In this document: piece by piece, positions 18,923-26,424 of the stretch
How the letters are laid out: each line of letters opens with the position of its first letter
Position numbering within the stretch: position 1 is the stretch's first letter
Translations under genes and position numbers: made by a program
Assembly (NCBI RefSeq): GCF_039538005.1
Contig: NZ_BAABBO010000007.1
Coordinates: 186,001-250,000, forward strand
Source of the DNA: Allohahella marinimesophila
GTDB lineage: Bacteria > Pseudomonadota > Gammaproteobacteria > Pseudomonadales > Oleiphilaceae
Direction: 5' to 3'
Length of the DNA stretch: 64,000 bases
Notes under the pieces: generated by a model
Database searches by the model: none
What the model was told of the DNA's origin: nothing
The model's input: the letters and a program-made list of their open reading frames with translations, nothing else

Positions 18923-19336
18923 ATGAAACCACTCAAGAACACCCATCTGCCAAAGGATGCGTCTGCCAGGCAGGACAGTGCAGCCAGACTCGCCCAGGTG
19001 GCGCTGAAGATCTTCTTCGGTATTGCCGAGGAATGGCAGCTGAGCACGAAAGAGCAGCGCATACTGCTCGGCGATTTGCCTGAAGCCACCTACTTCAAGT
19101 GGAAGAGCACGCTCAACGCCAAACCCGGGCGCGATATTCTCGAGCGCATCTCGCATCTGCAGAATATCTACAAAGCCCTCAGAATCATCTTCCCCACGCT
19201 CGAGCAGGCGACCGCCTGGCCACGCAAACCCAACGCGGCTTTCGGCGGCAAGAGCGCCCTCGAAGTCATGCTCAACGGCAGCATCCTCGATCTCGCGCGG
19301 GTGCACGACTACGTCGATGGTGCACGTGGATGGTAA
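18923..19336 (+). CDS. Antitoxin, MbcA/ParS/Xre toxin-binding (DUF2384) family
   Basis: The ATG at 18923 follows GGAGG by eight bases and gives a 137-residue protein. The middle part (ILLGDLPEATYFKWKST) is an Xre-like helix-turn-helix, and the C-terminal part (about 90-137, IFPTLEQATAWPRKPNAAFGGKSALEVMLNGSILDLARVHDYVDGARGW) is the toxin-binding domain found in RES-linked antitoxins. It neutralises the RES toxin encoded next and probably represses the operon. Its stop overlaps the toxin start by seven bases, the normal arrangement for such pairs. Confidence 0.9.
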   Translation: MKPLKNTHLPKDASARQDSAARLAQVALKIFFGIAEEWQLSTKEQRILLGDLPEATYFKWKSTLNAKPGRDILERISHLQNIYKALRIIFPTLEQATAWPRKPNAAFGGKSALEVMLNGSILDLARVHDYVDGARGW

Positions 19337-20046
19337 AGACCGCGCTGCGCCCTAACATCGAGTCGGCGCCCCTGCGCCTACCATGGAACAAATGCCACCG
19401 CCTGGTGTCGAGTCAGTTTCCGCCGATCAACCTGTATGAAAGCATTCTCGATCCTGAGGATCTCGATGCAGCCTTTGAGCTTGAAGCACTGACCAATCCA
19501 CGGCTCAGGGACGAGGCTGGCGATCTCGGCTTCGTTGCGCCGGAGGATCGGGTGAGTGGGCCTGGGAGTTCGGCTGTCATGGCCGCGTTTACGCATATTG
19601 GTGCGGCTTCACGTTTTACCGATGGTCGTTATGGTGTGTATTACGCTGGAGATTCATCGGCTACGGCCATTGCGGAGACTCGCTTTCATCGCGAGCGTTT
19701 TCTGTCTGCAACGGAAGAGCCGGATACGCGGCTGACGCTGCGTGAATACGTCACGACGATTCTCTCCGAGCTGCATGATATTCGAGCTGAGGATGAGCTG
19801 CATGATCCTGATCTTGAGAGCTACAAACACACTCAGCCGATCGCTGCGCAGTTTCGGGAGCAGGGGAGTCATGGCTTGTTGTATCGGAGTGTGCGGCATG
19901 CTGGGGGTGAGTGCGTGGCGATCTTCAAGCCGCGGGCATTGAAGGTGCCGTTGATTCAGGCGGCGCATTATCAGTACGTGTACAGTGAGCATGAGCGGCG
20001 GATTACTGATGTGTTCAAGATGTCGCGCGTGCCGGGGGTGGATTGA
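19330..20046 (+). CDS. RES-domain toxin
   Basis: The ATG at 19330 overlaps the end of the antitoxin gene and yields 238 residues. The RES domain includes FTHIGAASRFTDGRYGVYYAGDSSATAIAETRFHRERFL with the conserved Arg, Tyr and Glu residues, and a later QGSHGLLYRSVRHAGGECVAIFKPRAL. RES toxins of the MbcT type degrade or transfer ADP-ribose from NAD+, arresting growth. The gene is intact and full length, so the module is likely active. From about 19600 on, base composition is lower in GC than the flanking core genes, in line with acquisition by transfer. Confidence 0.9.
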   Translation: MVKTALRPNIESAPLRLPWNKCHRLVSSQFPPINLYESILDPEDLDAAFELEALTNPRLRDEAGDLGFVAPEDRVSGPGSSAVMAAFTHIGAASRFTDGRYGVYYAGDSSATAIAETRFHRERFLSATEEPDTRLTLREYVTTILSELHDIRAEDELHDPDLESYKHTQPIAAQFREQGSHGLLYRSVRHAGGECVAIFKPRALKVPLIQAAHYQYVYSEHERRITDVFKMSRVPGVD

Positions 20047-20217
20047 TGCCGTTTACGCCGTTTCAGTAATGGCGACCAATATTTGACAAAGTTAAAGGCA
20101 TTTCGTGAGCTAAAAGTGTGTTGCTCAGACGAAAGCCTATAAGCTAATCCGTGAAGGCGCCCGTCAGATTATACATATATCAGTCCATTAGCCGTGACCA
20201 ACGATTTAGTATAAACC

Positions 20218-20988
20218 GTGCCGGTCACGTACAGCATTTTGTCCCGGCTGAACTTCCGTCAGATCTTACTGCTACTAATAGGTTTTAACTTGCGCTACTA
20301 CAAGAATGAGAGCTCTTATCTTCCCTTGGCACGTTTAGCGATATCGACGCAATTCTCCTCTGAGTTGGAGTTCATGGAATTCTACAATGCGCTCGGAACG
20401 CCGGAGCGCAAAGATCAATTTCTCCGGGTGGCCAATTTCTATTTCTATTTGGTCCAGCGTGGAGACTGGGTCACAACGGCCCCGAACTGCAATTCGGTCG
20501 TCGACTATCTCTCCAATTCTTACAAGATGGTGGGTATTTTTGCTCTCGTTGAGTCCCTGTCTGAGGAAAGGCACGAAGATTTTTTCACGTGGCTGAATAA
20601 AAGAGATTTGGATGAGACATTTCCGATTGCGTCGAAGGAACGACTGGCTGAACTTCATCGGGACTACAAAGCCACCTACGGTTCCATCCGACGGTGCGTT
20701 GATTTCTTCGCGCGACTTCCGGTAGACCGGCAAAAGATGCTTTGCAATGCGGTGAAGCTAAATCGAAAACCGTTGCCGAATATCAAAAAATTCGCTGAAT
20801 TTCTTTATACGATTCGCAGCAAGTTTGTACATGAAGCCGATCTGGTGCTCTGGCTATCCGGCAGCTCAATCCGACGGGAGGGCAGCAAGACTGTTCATAC
20901 TGAGCTAACAATCCCAGTAATAATGTCCGCAATGGAGGAGGGGTTAGTAGCCTATTTCCGTGAGAAATCACCGTTGCTTGCAAAGTAG
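20218..20988 (+). CDS. Uncharacterised protein with a HEPN-like Rx4H motif
   Basis: A 256-residue, mostly helical protein with no signal peptide. No family is recognised overall. Near the C-terminus YTIRSKFVHEADLVLW contains Arg200-x4-His205, the RNase signature of HEPN domains, in the same context as ApeA-like HEPN proteins. This would make it a candidate ribonuclease toxin or defence protein. The frame opens directly after a stop, so the GTG at 20218 is the most likely start, though the ribosome site is poor. It lies between the RES module and the EEP nuclease in the AT-richer island. Confidence 0.55.
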   Translation: MPVTYSILSRLNFRQILLLLIGFNLRYYKNESSYLPLARLAISTQFSSELEFMEFYNALGTPERKDQFLRVANFYFYLVQRGDWVTTAPNCNSVVDYLSNSYKMVGIFALVESLSEERHEDFFTWLNKRDLDETFPIASKERLAELHRDYKATYGSIRRCVDFFARLPVDRQKMLCNAVKLNRKPLPNIKKFAEFLYTIRSKFVHEADLVLWLSGSSIRREGSKTVHTELTIPVIMSAMEEGLVAYFREKSPLLAK

Positions 20989-21024
20989 ACGTGTCGTTAA
21001 GCCGACCTCAACGTAAATCTGTAC

Positions 21025-22044
21025 ATGAACTTCAAACTAATGACCTACAACGTCCAGGACCTCTTCCTGCAGACCGCGTTCCCACTAAAGCCCGAATACC
21101 TTCACACGCTCAGCGATGAGCACTGGGGGATGCTGGGCCACTCGGATCAGGAGCTCAAGCCCTTGAGCAAGTTGAAGGCCCTGGCGCAGATCATCCTGAA
21201 TGAAGATCCGGATTGTGTGTGCCTCTGTGAAGTGGGCGGTCTGACCGCGCTCAGCAATTTCAATGAATTCTTCCTGTCGGGTGCCTATGTCGCCTACCTC
21301 ATCCCCGGCAACTCCGATCGCGGTATTGAGAGCGGTTTTCTGCTGAAAAAGAGCCTGCCGTTTACCGCTGAGTTACAGACAAATCGGCACTGGCCGGTCC
21401 CGTTCCAGTACCTCCACGAGGAGGACCCGGAAGCCTATTCCGTGACAGCACTCATGGCAGAAGCATTCAACCTGGGCGACTCGGACAGACGAAGACTTTC
21501 ACGCGATATTCCGGTGCTTCACCTGTATGACCCTCAGGGCATCTGCATCCTCTCGGTGATGCTCGCCCATCTGAAATCCGGTTACGATCCGCAGGGTTTT
21601 GATGCGGGCGGGCAGAAGCGTCGAGCCGCTGAAGTAAAGGCATTGATAGCCATCTACCAGAAACTCAAGGCTGAAAAGTCGAATGATCATCCCGTGATCG
21701 TGGCGGGTGACTTCAACGGCAATGCCTCGCGCGACGACACCTCTGCAGAATTCCTGCCCCTCTACAAAGCCACTGATCTGGAAGACGCGCTCTATCTGGC
21801 CGGAATACCCCGCTATGAGCGTCATACGCATATGACCTTCTATGGCAGAACAGCCTCTGCCAAACAGCTCGACTACATTTTCCTCAGCCTTAGCCTGCAC
21901 CAGCGACTCATACCGGAAGAGACCTACGTCTACCGGTATGTGTATGACGAAGATGGCAGCGAGATGCTGGCGCCGTTTTCGTTTCGGGATCGGGATTTGC
22001 TGCCTTCGGATCATTATCCGGTGGTTTGTGTGGTTGAGCTTTAG
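21025..22044 (+). CDS. EEP-fold nuclease or phosphatase
   Basis: A 339-residue endonuclease/exonuclease/phosphatase-family protein without a signal peptide. All conserved blocks are present: MTYNVQDLF (Asn9), CLCEVGG (metal Glu near residue 71), VMLAHLKSG (His about 187), VAGDFNGN (Asp/Asn about 230), LDYIFLS (Asp about 288) and PSDHYPVV (His about 332). The fold cleaves nucleic acid or phosphoester bonds with Mg2+. The middle and C-terminal parts of this gene recur as fragments at 53555-53737 and 23152-23596. It has no operon partner that explains the substrate. Confidence 0.8.
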   Translation: MNFKLMTYNVQDLFLQTAFPLKPEYLHTLSDEHWGMLGHSDQELKPLSKLKALAQIILNEDPDCVCLCEVGGLTALSNFNEFFLSGAYVAYLIPGNSDRGIESGFLLKKSLPFTAELQTNRHWPVPFQYLHEEDPEAYSVTALMAEAFNLGDSDRRRLSRDIPVLHLYDPQGICILSVMLAHLKSGYDPQGFDAGGQKRRAAEVKALIAIYQKLKAEKSNDHPVIVAGDFNGNASRDDTSAEFLPLYKATDLEDALYLAGIPRYERHTHMTFYGRTASAKQLDYIFLSLSLHQRLIPEETYVYRYVYDEDGSEMLAPFSFRDRDLLPSDHYPVVCVVEL

Positions 22045-22241
22045 GGCGCCTTGAGGTGCGCATTACTGCGGGCTAGCTTGCTCTTGCAGTAGGACCAGCT
22101 GCGGGTGTGGTAGCTGTGGGTGCTTGAATACCAGCGCTTTGTTGACATACTCACGGGAAGCCTAAGAATCAGTGTCACGTGTGATCAATGCTTGGCGCCC
22201 TAGACGCGGCATCGTTGACGGCAGTTTGCGGAGAAAAAGCG

Positions 22242-22676
22242 ATGCACAACAAGCTAGCGCTGGTCATCCTGCTGTCGGCTCTTCTGTCTGGGTGTAAGAG
22301 CGATAAAGCAGGAGCCACAACACCCTGTCCAGCGGCTATATTTTCGGTGGCTATCCAGCTAAAAGATGCAATTACTGACGCTAACCTTGGCCAAGGCACA
22401 GTCGGTTTCGTGGCGATTTGGTATAAGGCTAATACTGACGGAACTACCAGAGAACTAAGTTCTGAAATCAATATAGCTTTCGAAGATTCTTTGGATAAGT
22501 ATTATTTTTCTAAGGAGTCCAGCCAATACATCTATGCCGATGACATTGCTATCTATGCGCTCCACGCGGGCTATTATCCTGCCGTTCACAAAGAAAAGGA
22601 CATCGGGAGCTCGTTGTCTTGCACAGATTATGAGCACACGTTCTATCTTTGTCCCACGGGGACAGTGTGCAGGTAG
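22242..22676 (+). CDS. Small lipoprotein of unknown function
   Basis: The ATG at 22242 follows GGAGAAA and gives 144 residues. The N-terminus MHNKLALVILLSALLSGCKSDK is a lipoprotein signal with lipobox LLSGC, so the mature protein is lipid-anchored with Lys at +3 and Asp near. The rest has about 120 residues with four Cys (TTPCPAAIF, SLSCTDYEHTFYLCPTGTVCR) likely to form disulfides and resembles a small Ig-like or carboxypeptidase-regulatory beta-sandwich. Codon use is AT-richer than the core genes. It follows the first EEP copy by 197 bp. Confidence 0.65.
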   Translation: MHNKLALVILLSALLSGCKSDKAGATTPCPAAIFSVAIQLKDAITDANLGQGTVGFVAIWYKANTDGTTRELSSEINIAFEDSLDKYYFSKESSQYIYADDIAIYALHAGYYPAVHKEKDIGSSLSCTDYEHTFYLCPTGTVCR

Positions 22677-22767
22677 CCATTCTTCAGAGTTTTGCTGTTC
22701 TGGAGAGAAGCTGTTCAAGGGCCGTGGTGGTGAAAAATGGAAAGTTTACCGAGTTGGAGGGGCGGGG

Positions 22768-23022
22768 ATGTCGAACAATCTACTAAGTGAATTCCTTCAT
22801 GAAGATCATAATAGCTACGAGTCTAGCGAGTTAATTGCAGAAATTGAGGAAATGAACAAGAACGATTCTCGCGATATCAGAGAGTTCTTTTTCAACAGAT
22901 TCAATGTTTATCTGCACGGTGAGAAGAAGGAAGTTAGGCTTGAGGATGAGCTTGATATCTCGACGGGCGTAGTGACCTTAAGTTTTGAGCAGTTTGTACA
23001 AGCGGTAAGTAGTTCCAAGTGA
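22768..23022 (+). CDS. Small acidic cytoplasmic protein, unknown
   Basis: A clear GGAGG eight bases before the ATG at 22768 defines an 84-residue protein. It is acidic and soluble (MSNNLLSEFLHEDHNSYESSEL, with IEEMNKNDSRDIREFFFNRFNVYLHG), with no signal or membrane segment. No family is recognised. Its size, charge and position between two copies of an EEP nuclease C-terminus would suit an immunity or antitoxin protein, but nothing in the sequence proves it. Confidence 0.55.
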   Translation: MSNNLLSEFLHEDHNSYESSELIAEIEEMNKNDSRDIREFFFNRFNVYLHGEKKEVRLEDELDISTGVVTLSFEQFVQAVSSSK

Positions 23023-23151
23023 AGTCTGCGCCGTTGCGACTCTCTGTGATTGAAAGTGATTCATATGAGCTGCACGCTCACTTCCGCTGTAGGGAATATC
23101 GCCACAGAACGGCTCTGTGAAGTACCTTAAGCTGTATGAATCCATGGGCTC

Positions 23152-23596
23152 TGATCCGGGCGGGCAGAAGCGTCAAGCCGCTGAAGTAAAGGCGTTGATA
23201 GCGATCTACCAGAAACTGAAGGCTGAAAAGTCGAACGATCTTCCAGTGATCGTGGCGGGTGACTTCAACGGCAATGCCTCACGCGACGACACCGCTGCGG
23301 AATTCCTGCCCCTCTATGAAGCCACCGATCTGGACGATGCGCTCTTTCTGGCCGGGATACCCCGCTATGAGCGTCATACGCATATGACCTTCTATGGTAG
23401 AACAGCCTCCGCCAAACAGTTCGACTACATTTTTCTCAGCCTTAGCCTGCACCAGCAACTGATACCGGAAGAGACCTACGTCTACCGCTATGTGTATGAC
23501 GAAGACGGCAGCGAGATGCTGGCGCCGTTTTCGTTTCGGGATCGGGATCTGTTGCCGTCGGATCATTATCCGGTGGTTTGTGTGGTTGAGCTTTAG
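23152..23596 (+). pseudogene. Displaced C-terminal fragment of an EEP nuclease gene
   Basis: From TGATCCGGGCGGGCAGAAGC at 23152 onward the sequence matches the intact EEP gene from about 21603 to its stop (22044) with no indel, at over 90% identity by eye, and the similarity goes on past the stop to the shared TGACATACTCAC (22143-22154 and 23696-23707). It encodes the last about 146 residues (AGDFNGN, FDYIFLS, PSDHYPVV) but lacks the catalytic N-terminal half, and there is no start or ribosome site of its own. It is a partial second copy, not a working enzyme. Confidence 0.85.
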
Positions 23597-23753
23597 GTCT
23601 CGGGCGATGAGCGGATTGACGCAGGCAATCTTGCTCGCACAAGAGAGATGAGTGGGGGAGCGGCAGCACCGGGCGCTTGAATAGCTCGACTTCCCTGACA
23701 TACTCACTAAAGCAAGGTGGTGGTGTGCTGCGGTAGTAGTTGCCTGCACGGAA

Positions 23754-24071
23754 ATGCGCTTGTATGCGGAGGTTGGTGGTGTGATAGAAGGATCGTTCGA
23801 GACGGCGTGGCCGGAATATTTCGACCTTGTAGCGGATGTAGAGTGGACGCAACCGGTCCCGCATGCGCTTCTGTTCGAGGACGGAGTGCAGGCTGACCGA
23901 ACTGCTTATTTTTACAGCATCGTTGCGCGGGTCAAGCAGCACTGGTGGCCATTCTACATAGGAATGGTTTTCTACCAGTATGCGTCTGTCAGGAATCAGC
24001 AGCCTGATCACCGTGACCGGCTTTTGAAGCTCCAGAATAGCAATCCTGGGCTTACATTTGTAGTGGCATAG
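23754..24071 (+). pseudogene. Uncharacterised gene cut off by the IS3 element
   Basis: An open frame from ATG 23754 encodes about 100 residues (MRLYAEVGGVIEGSFETAWPE and later YFYSIVARVKQHWWPFYIGMVFYQY, with a Trp/Tyr-rich amphipathic part). The frame runs into the left inverted repeat of the IS at 24059 and stops after LTFVVA, so the last residues are IS-encoded and the true C-terminus is lost. No family recognised. It follows the displaced EEP fragment and takes the same relative place as the lipoprotein gene after the intact copy. Confidence 0.5.
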
Positions 24072-24131
24072 TGAATCTGGCCACCTGATTTTGAGTGTAT
24101 GATCACTCATATAGAAAATCAGGTGAAGACG

Positions 24132-24437
24132 ATGACGAGAAAGAAAACCTTCAGTCCGGAATTTCGTTTGGAGGCGGCCCAGTTGGTGGTCGACCAGGGA
24201 TATACCGTGAAGGCTGCCTGCGATGCCATGGGAGTCGGTAAATCCACCATGGAATACTGGGTCCGAAAGCTTCGTTCTGAGCGGGCAGGTAAAGCGCCCA
24301 AGGGCGAAGCCCTGACGTCGGAGCAGCGTGAGATTCAGGAACTGAAACGCAAGCTGCGGCGAGCTGAGGAAGAGAAGGAAATATTAAAAAAGGCTACCGC
24401 TCTCTTGATGTCAGACTCCCTGAGCAATTCTCGATAA
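24132..24437 (+). CDS. IS3-family transposase OrfA
   Basis: From ATG 24132 the protein has 101 residues: an HTH_Tnp_1 domain (TRKKTFSPEFRLEAAQLVVD, then AACDAMGVGKSTMEYWVRKL) for binding the inverted repeats and a leucine-zipper helix (about 70-95, QREIQELKRKLRRAEEEKEILKKA) for multimer formation. An earlier in-frame ATG at 24099 lies closer to the repeat and is less likely. OrfA alone usually acts as a regulator; the fusion OrfAB made by frameshift is the active transposase. Confidence 0.9.
   Translation: MTRKKTFSPEFRLEAAQLVVDQGYTVKAACDAMGVGKSTMEYWVRKLRSERAGKAPKGEALTSEQREIQELKRKLRRAEEEKEILKKATALLMSDSLSNSR
24386..24392 (+). other. A6G programmed -1 frameshift site
   Basis: AAAAAAG lies near the end of orfA, inside the codons for EILKKAT. 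A -1 slip here moves the ribosome from the orfA frame to the orfB frame, in agreement with the phase of the two frames. This is the standard way IS3 elements make OrfAB. Confidence 0.8.
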
Positions 24438-24463
24438 TCGAGCGACTTGAAGAGAGCCATGCG

Positions 24464-25294
24464 GTGCAGCGCCTGTGTCAGGTGTTCGGGGTGCATCGCA
24501 GTAGCTATCGGGCATGGCGTGACCGGGATAGAACGCCCTGTAAGGCTGAGCAAAAGCTCCAGGAACAGGTTGTCGAGGCACATGAGGCCAGCAATGGGTC
24601 GGCCGGGGCACGGACGATTGCCAGCATGGTAACGCAGGCAGGAATACCGCTGAGTCGTTACCGTGCCAGCAGACGGATGAAGCAGTTGGGGCTGGTGAGT
24701 ACGCAACCGCCAAGCCACGCTTACAAGAAGGCCGATCAGCCGCATCTGGATATCCCGAATCTTCTTGACCGGGAGTTCGACGTAGAGAAGCCTAATCAAG
24801 TATGGACTGGGGACATAAGCTATCTTTGGACGGGCTCGCGCTGGGCTTATCTGGCTGTCGTGATCGATTTATTCTCCCGTAAACCGGTGGGTTGGGCCAT
24901 GTCCCTATCGCCGAATACGGACCTGGTGAAGAAGGCTCTGACGATTGCGTATGAATCCCGTGGAAAGCCATCAGGAGTCATGTTCCATTCGGATCAAGGG
25001 TGTCAGTACACTAGTCTGAACTTCCGGCAGCTGCTCTGGAGTTATCAGATGAAACAGAGTCTCAGCCGACGAGGGAATTGCTGGGACAATGCTCCGACAG
25101 AGCGCTTCTTTAGGAGCCTGAAAACAGAATGGGTGCCCGAAATCGGCTACCCATGCTTTGCCTCGGCGAAGCAGTCGGTCACGGACTATATGATCGGCTA
25201 TTACAGCGTTCTGAGACCGCACAAACACAACGGTGGATTGCCGCCGAATGCGGCAGAGCAGGCTTATTGGGAGGCTCAAAAGACGGTGGCCTAA
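24464..25294 (+). CDS. IS3-family transposase OrfB (DDE integrase core)
   Basis: An uninterrupted frame of at least 276 residues, in the -1 phase relative to orfA. It has an HTH_21 region (FGVHRSSYRAWRDRDRTP, EASNGSAGARTIASMV) and a complete rve catalytic core: first Asp in VWTGDISYLW, second Asp in FHSDQGCQYTS, and Glu in NAPTERFFRSLKTEW. The element therefore looks transposition-competent. The true product is probably the OrfAB fusion, so the ATG at 24464 need not be used. Confidence 0.92.
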   Translation: MQRLCQVFGVHRSSYRAWRDRDRTPCKAEQKLQEQVVEAHEASNGSAGARTIASMVTQAGIPLSRYRASRRMKQLGLVSTQPPSHAYKKADQPHLDIPNLLDREFDVEKPNQVWTGDISYLWTGSRWAYLAVVIDLFSRKPVGWAMSLSPNTDLVKKALTIAYESRGKPSGVMFHSDQGCQYTSLNFRQLLWSYQMKQSLSRRGNCWDNAPTERFFRSLKTEWVPEIGYPCFASAKQSVTDYMIGYYSVLRPHKHNGGLPPNAAEQAYWEAQKTVA

Positions 25295-25312
25295 AATACT
25301 TGACCACTACAA

Positions 25313-25471
25313 ATGACACTTTCAACAATTCTCCTGATTGTCCTGATATTAATACTGATAGGTGCAATTCCGGCCTGGCCCCATAGTAGATCCTGGGGTT
25401 ATGGCCCCAGTGGAGTTCTGAGCATCGTCGCCGTAATTCTGATCGTCCTGTTACTTACCGGCAGGATCTGA
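25313..25471 (+). CDS. DUF3309 small membrane protein, stranded behind the IS end
   Basis: A 52-residue frame, ATG 25313 to TGA 25469-25471. It reads MTLSTILLIVLILILIGAIP, then AWPHSRSWGYGPSGVLSIV and ends LLLTGRI: two short hydrophobic helices around the invariant WPHSRSWGYGPSG of the DUF3309 family, whose function is unknown. The right end of the IS lies 1-2 bases before its ATG, so the native ribosome site and promoter are gone and the gene is either silent or driven from the IS. It is full length for the family. Confidence 0.85.
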   Translation: MTLSTILLIVLILILIGAIPAWPHSRSWGYGPSGVLSIVAVILIVLLLTGRI

Positions 25472-25934
25472 TCAACCTGGCAGTCAGGCAGTAAACTACA
25501 GGCACTTACCCCCCCCCCCCCGGTAAGTTTTCTCAATGAGACGTTCGTGTCAATCGAAGATGCAGCTGCCTCGGGTACCCTCTGACTGGCTTTGTGCTTA
25601 CGCAAAGCCAGTTCTATCGCAGGTTGTTTACAAATTCGCCCCAGCAAACCGTTAGCTGTTCACAAGCACTTGGCCGGCAGTACCGCCTGATGGCAGTATT
25701 TCCCTGCTCTGACGGGCCTTCATTAGTCGTTTTTCCGCCCTCCCTCCAGCTCACCTATACGTCAACCCCACTGCTCGCCAGAACCTACAGATTCCGCATT
25801 CAGTTTTACTCAGCGAAATTGATTTCCAAATATGTTGACTAAAAACGCCAACCCGTGACAAATTAACCCCACGATGTTCTCTCCTGTGGCGGCCTGCCAT
25901 GGACCCAACAGGAGCGAGGCGAAGAGGAACTCGA
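25472..25934. other. 463-bp intergenic stretch with a poly-C tract and two inverted repeats
   Basis: No convincing gene is seen here. A run of 13 C (25509-25521) is framed by ACTTACC and GGTAAGT, so the tract sits in an inverted repeat. A second perfect hairpin, ACTGGCTTTG / CAAAGCCAGT (25585-25594 and 25603-25612, loop TGCTTACG), lacks a T run. Near the right end, TTCCGCA (25792) and AGCGAAA (25812) look like separated halves of the 15-bp IclR-type site found elsewhere in the window, upstream of the thioesterase operon. Confidence 0.6.
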
Positions 25935-26381
25935 ATGTCAGAACAGCAACAAGTCACGTCGTTCAGTAGTGCCAACGACCTCCCAGGATTTCACCGGGTC
26001 CTTGGCTATCGCCAGGCAGCGTGGGAAGAAGGCGTCGCAGTGATAGAGCTCACCGTTGAACCTCACCACTTGAACCTGGCCGGCGTCATCCACGGCGGAG
26101 TCATCACCTCGCTGCTGGATATCGCAATGGCCGAAGCGGGCACCTACTGCCCCTTTGCCGGGCGAATGCGGAAGGCAATCACCTTGTCACTAACAACAAC
26201 CTTTACTGGCCAATGTTCAGGTGGGTTGATCCGTGTGACCGGCACCAGGCGAGCGGGTGGAAGTCGAATCTTTAACAGTTCAGGTGAAGTCCGCGACCAG
26301 GAGGGACAGCTGCTCGCCATCGGCGAAGGCACCTTCCGGCTGCGGTCAGGCAGTGAAAAGCCAGAGGGTGTGCCGCTGTAA
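25935..26381 (+). CDS. PaaI-family hotdog thioesterase
   Basis: The ATG at 25935 (GAGG upstream) gives a 148-residue single hotdog-fold protein. HLNLAGVIHGGVITSLLDIAMAEAG at about 48-72 contains the family's His-Gly-Gly segment and the acidic Asp that follows. Such enzymes hydrolyse acyl-CoA or aryl-CoA thioesters and often rescue CoA from dead-end intermediates. It leads an operon that goes on with acyl-CoA dehydrogenase, SDR, acyl-CoA ligase and an ABC uptake system. Confidence 0.85.
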   Translation: MSEQQQVTSFSSANDLPGFHRVLGYRQAAWEEGVAVIELTVEPHHLNLAGVIHGGVITSLLDIAMAEAGTYCPFAGRMRKAITLSLTTTFTGQCSGGLIRVTGTRRAGGSRIFNSSGEVRDQEGQLLAIGEGTFRLRSGSEKPEGVPL

Positions 26382-26424
26382 CACCGGTCACCTGAAGAGC
26401 ACTGATAACAATAAGGACAACGAC

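Larger units (their letters stand above)
24059..25311 (+). mobile_element. IS3-family insertion sequence, complete
   Basis: About 1.25 kb bounded by imperfect inverted repeats: TGTAGTGGCATAGTGAATCT on the left (24059 on) and the complement of a sequence starting TGTAGTGGTCAAGTATTTTA on the right (ending 25311); both then share GGCCACC. Inside are orfA and orfB in overlapping phases with a -1 slippery site, the IS3 layout. No clear target duplication could be found, so the ends may be off by a few bases or one flank has changed. The element cuts the gene at 23754 and abuts the DUF3309 gene. Confidence 0.85.

Noticed and set aside
18905..25934. Chromosomal integron cassette array
   Set aside because: Small orphan genes and a toxin-antitoxin pair suggested it, but no repeated attC-like sites or integrase were found; the hairpin at 25585 is a single copy and lacks the core GTTRRRY pattern.
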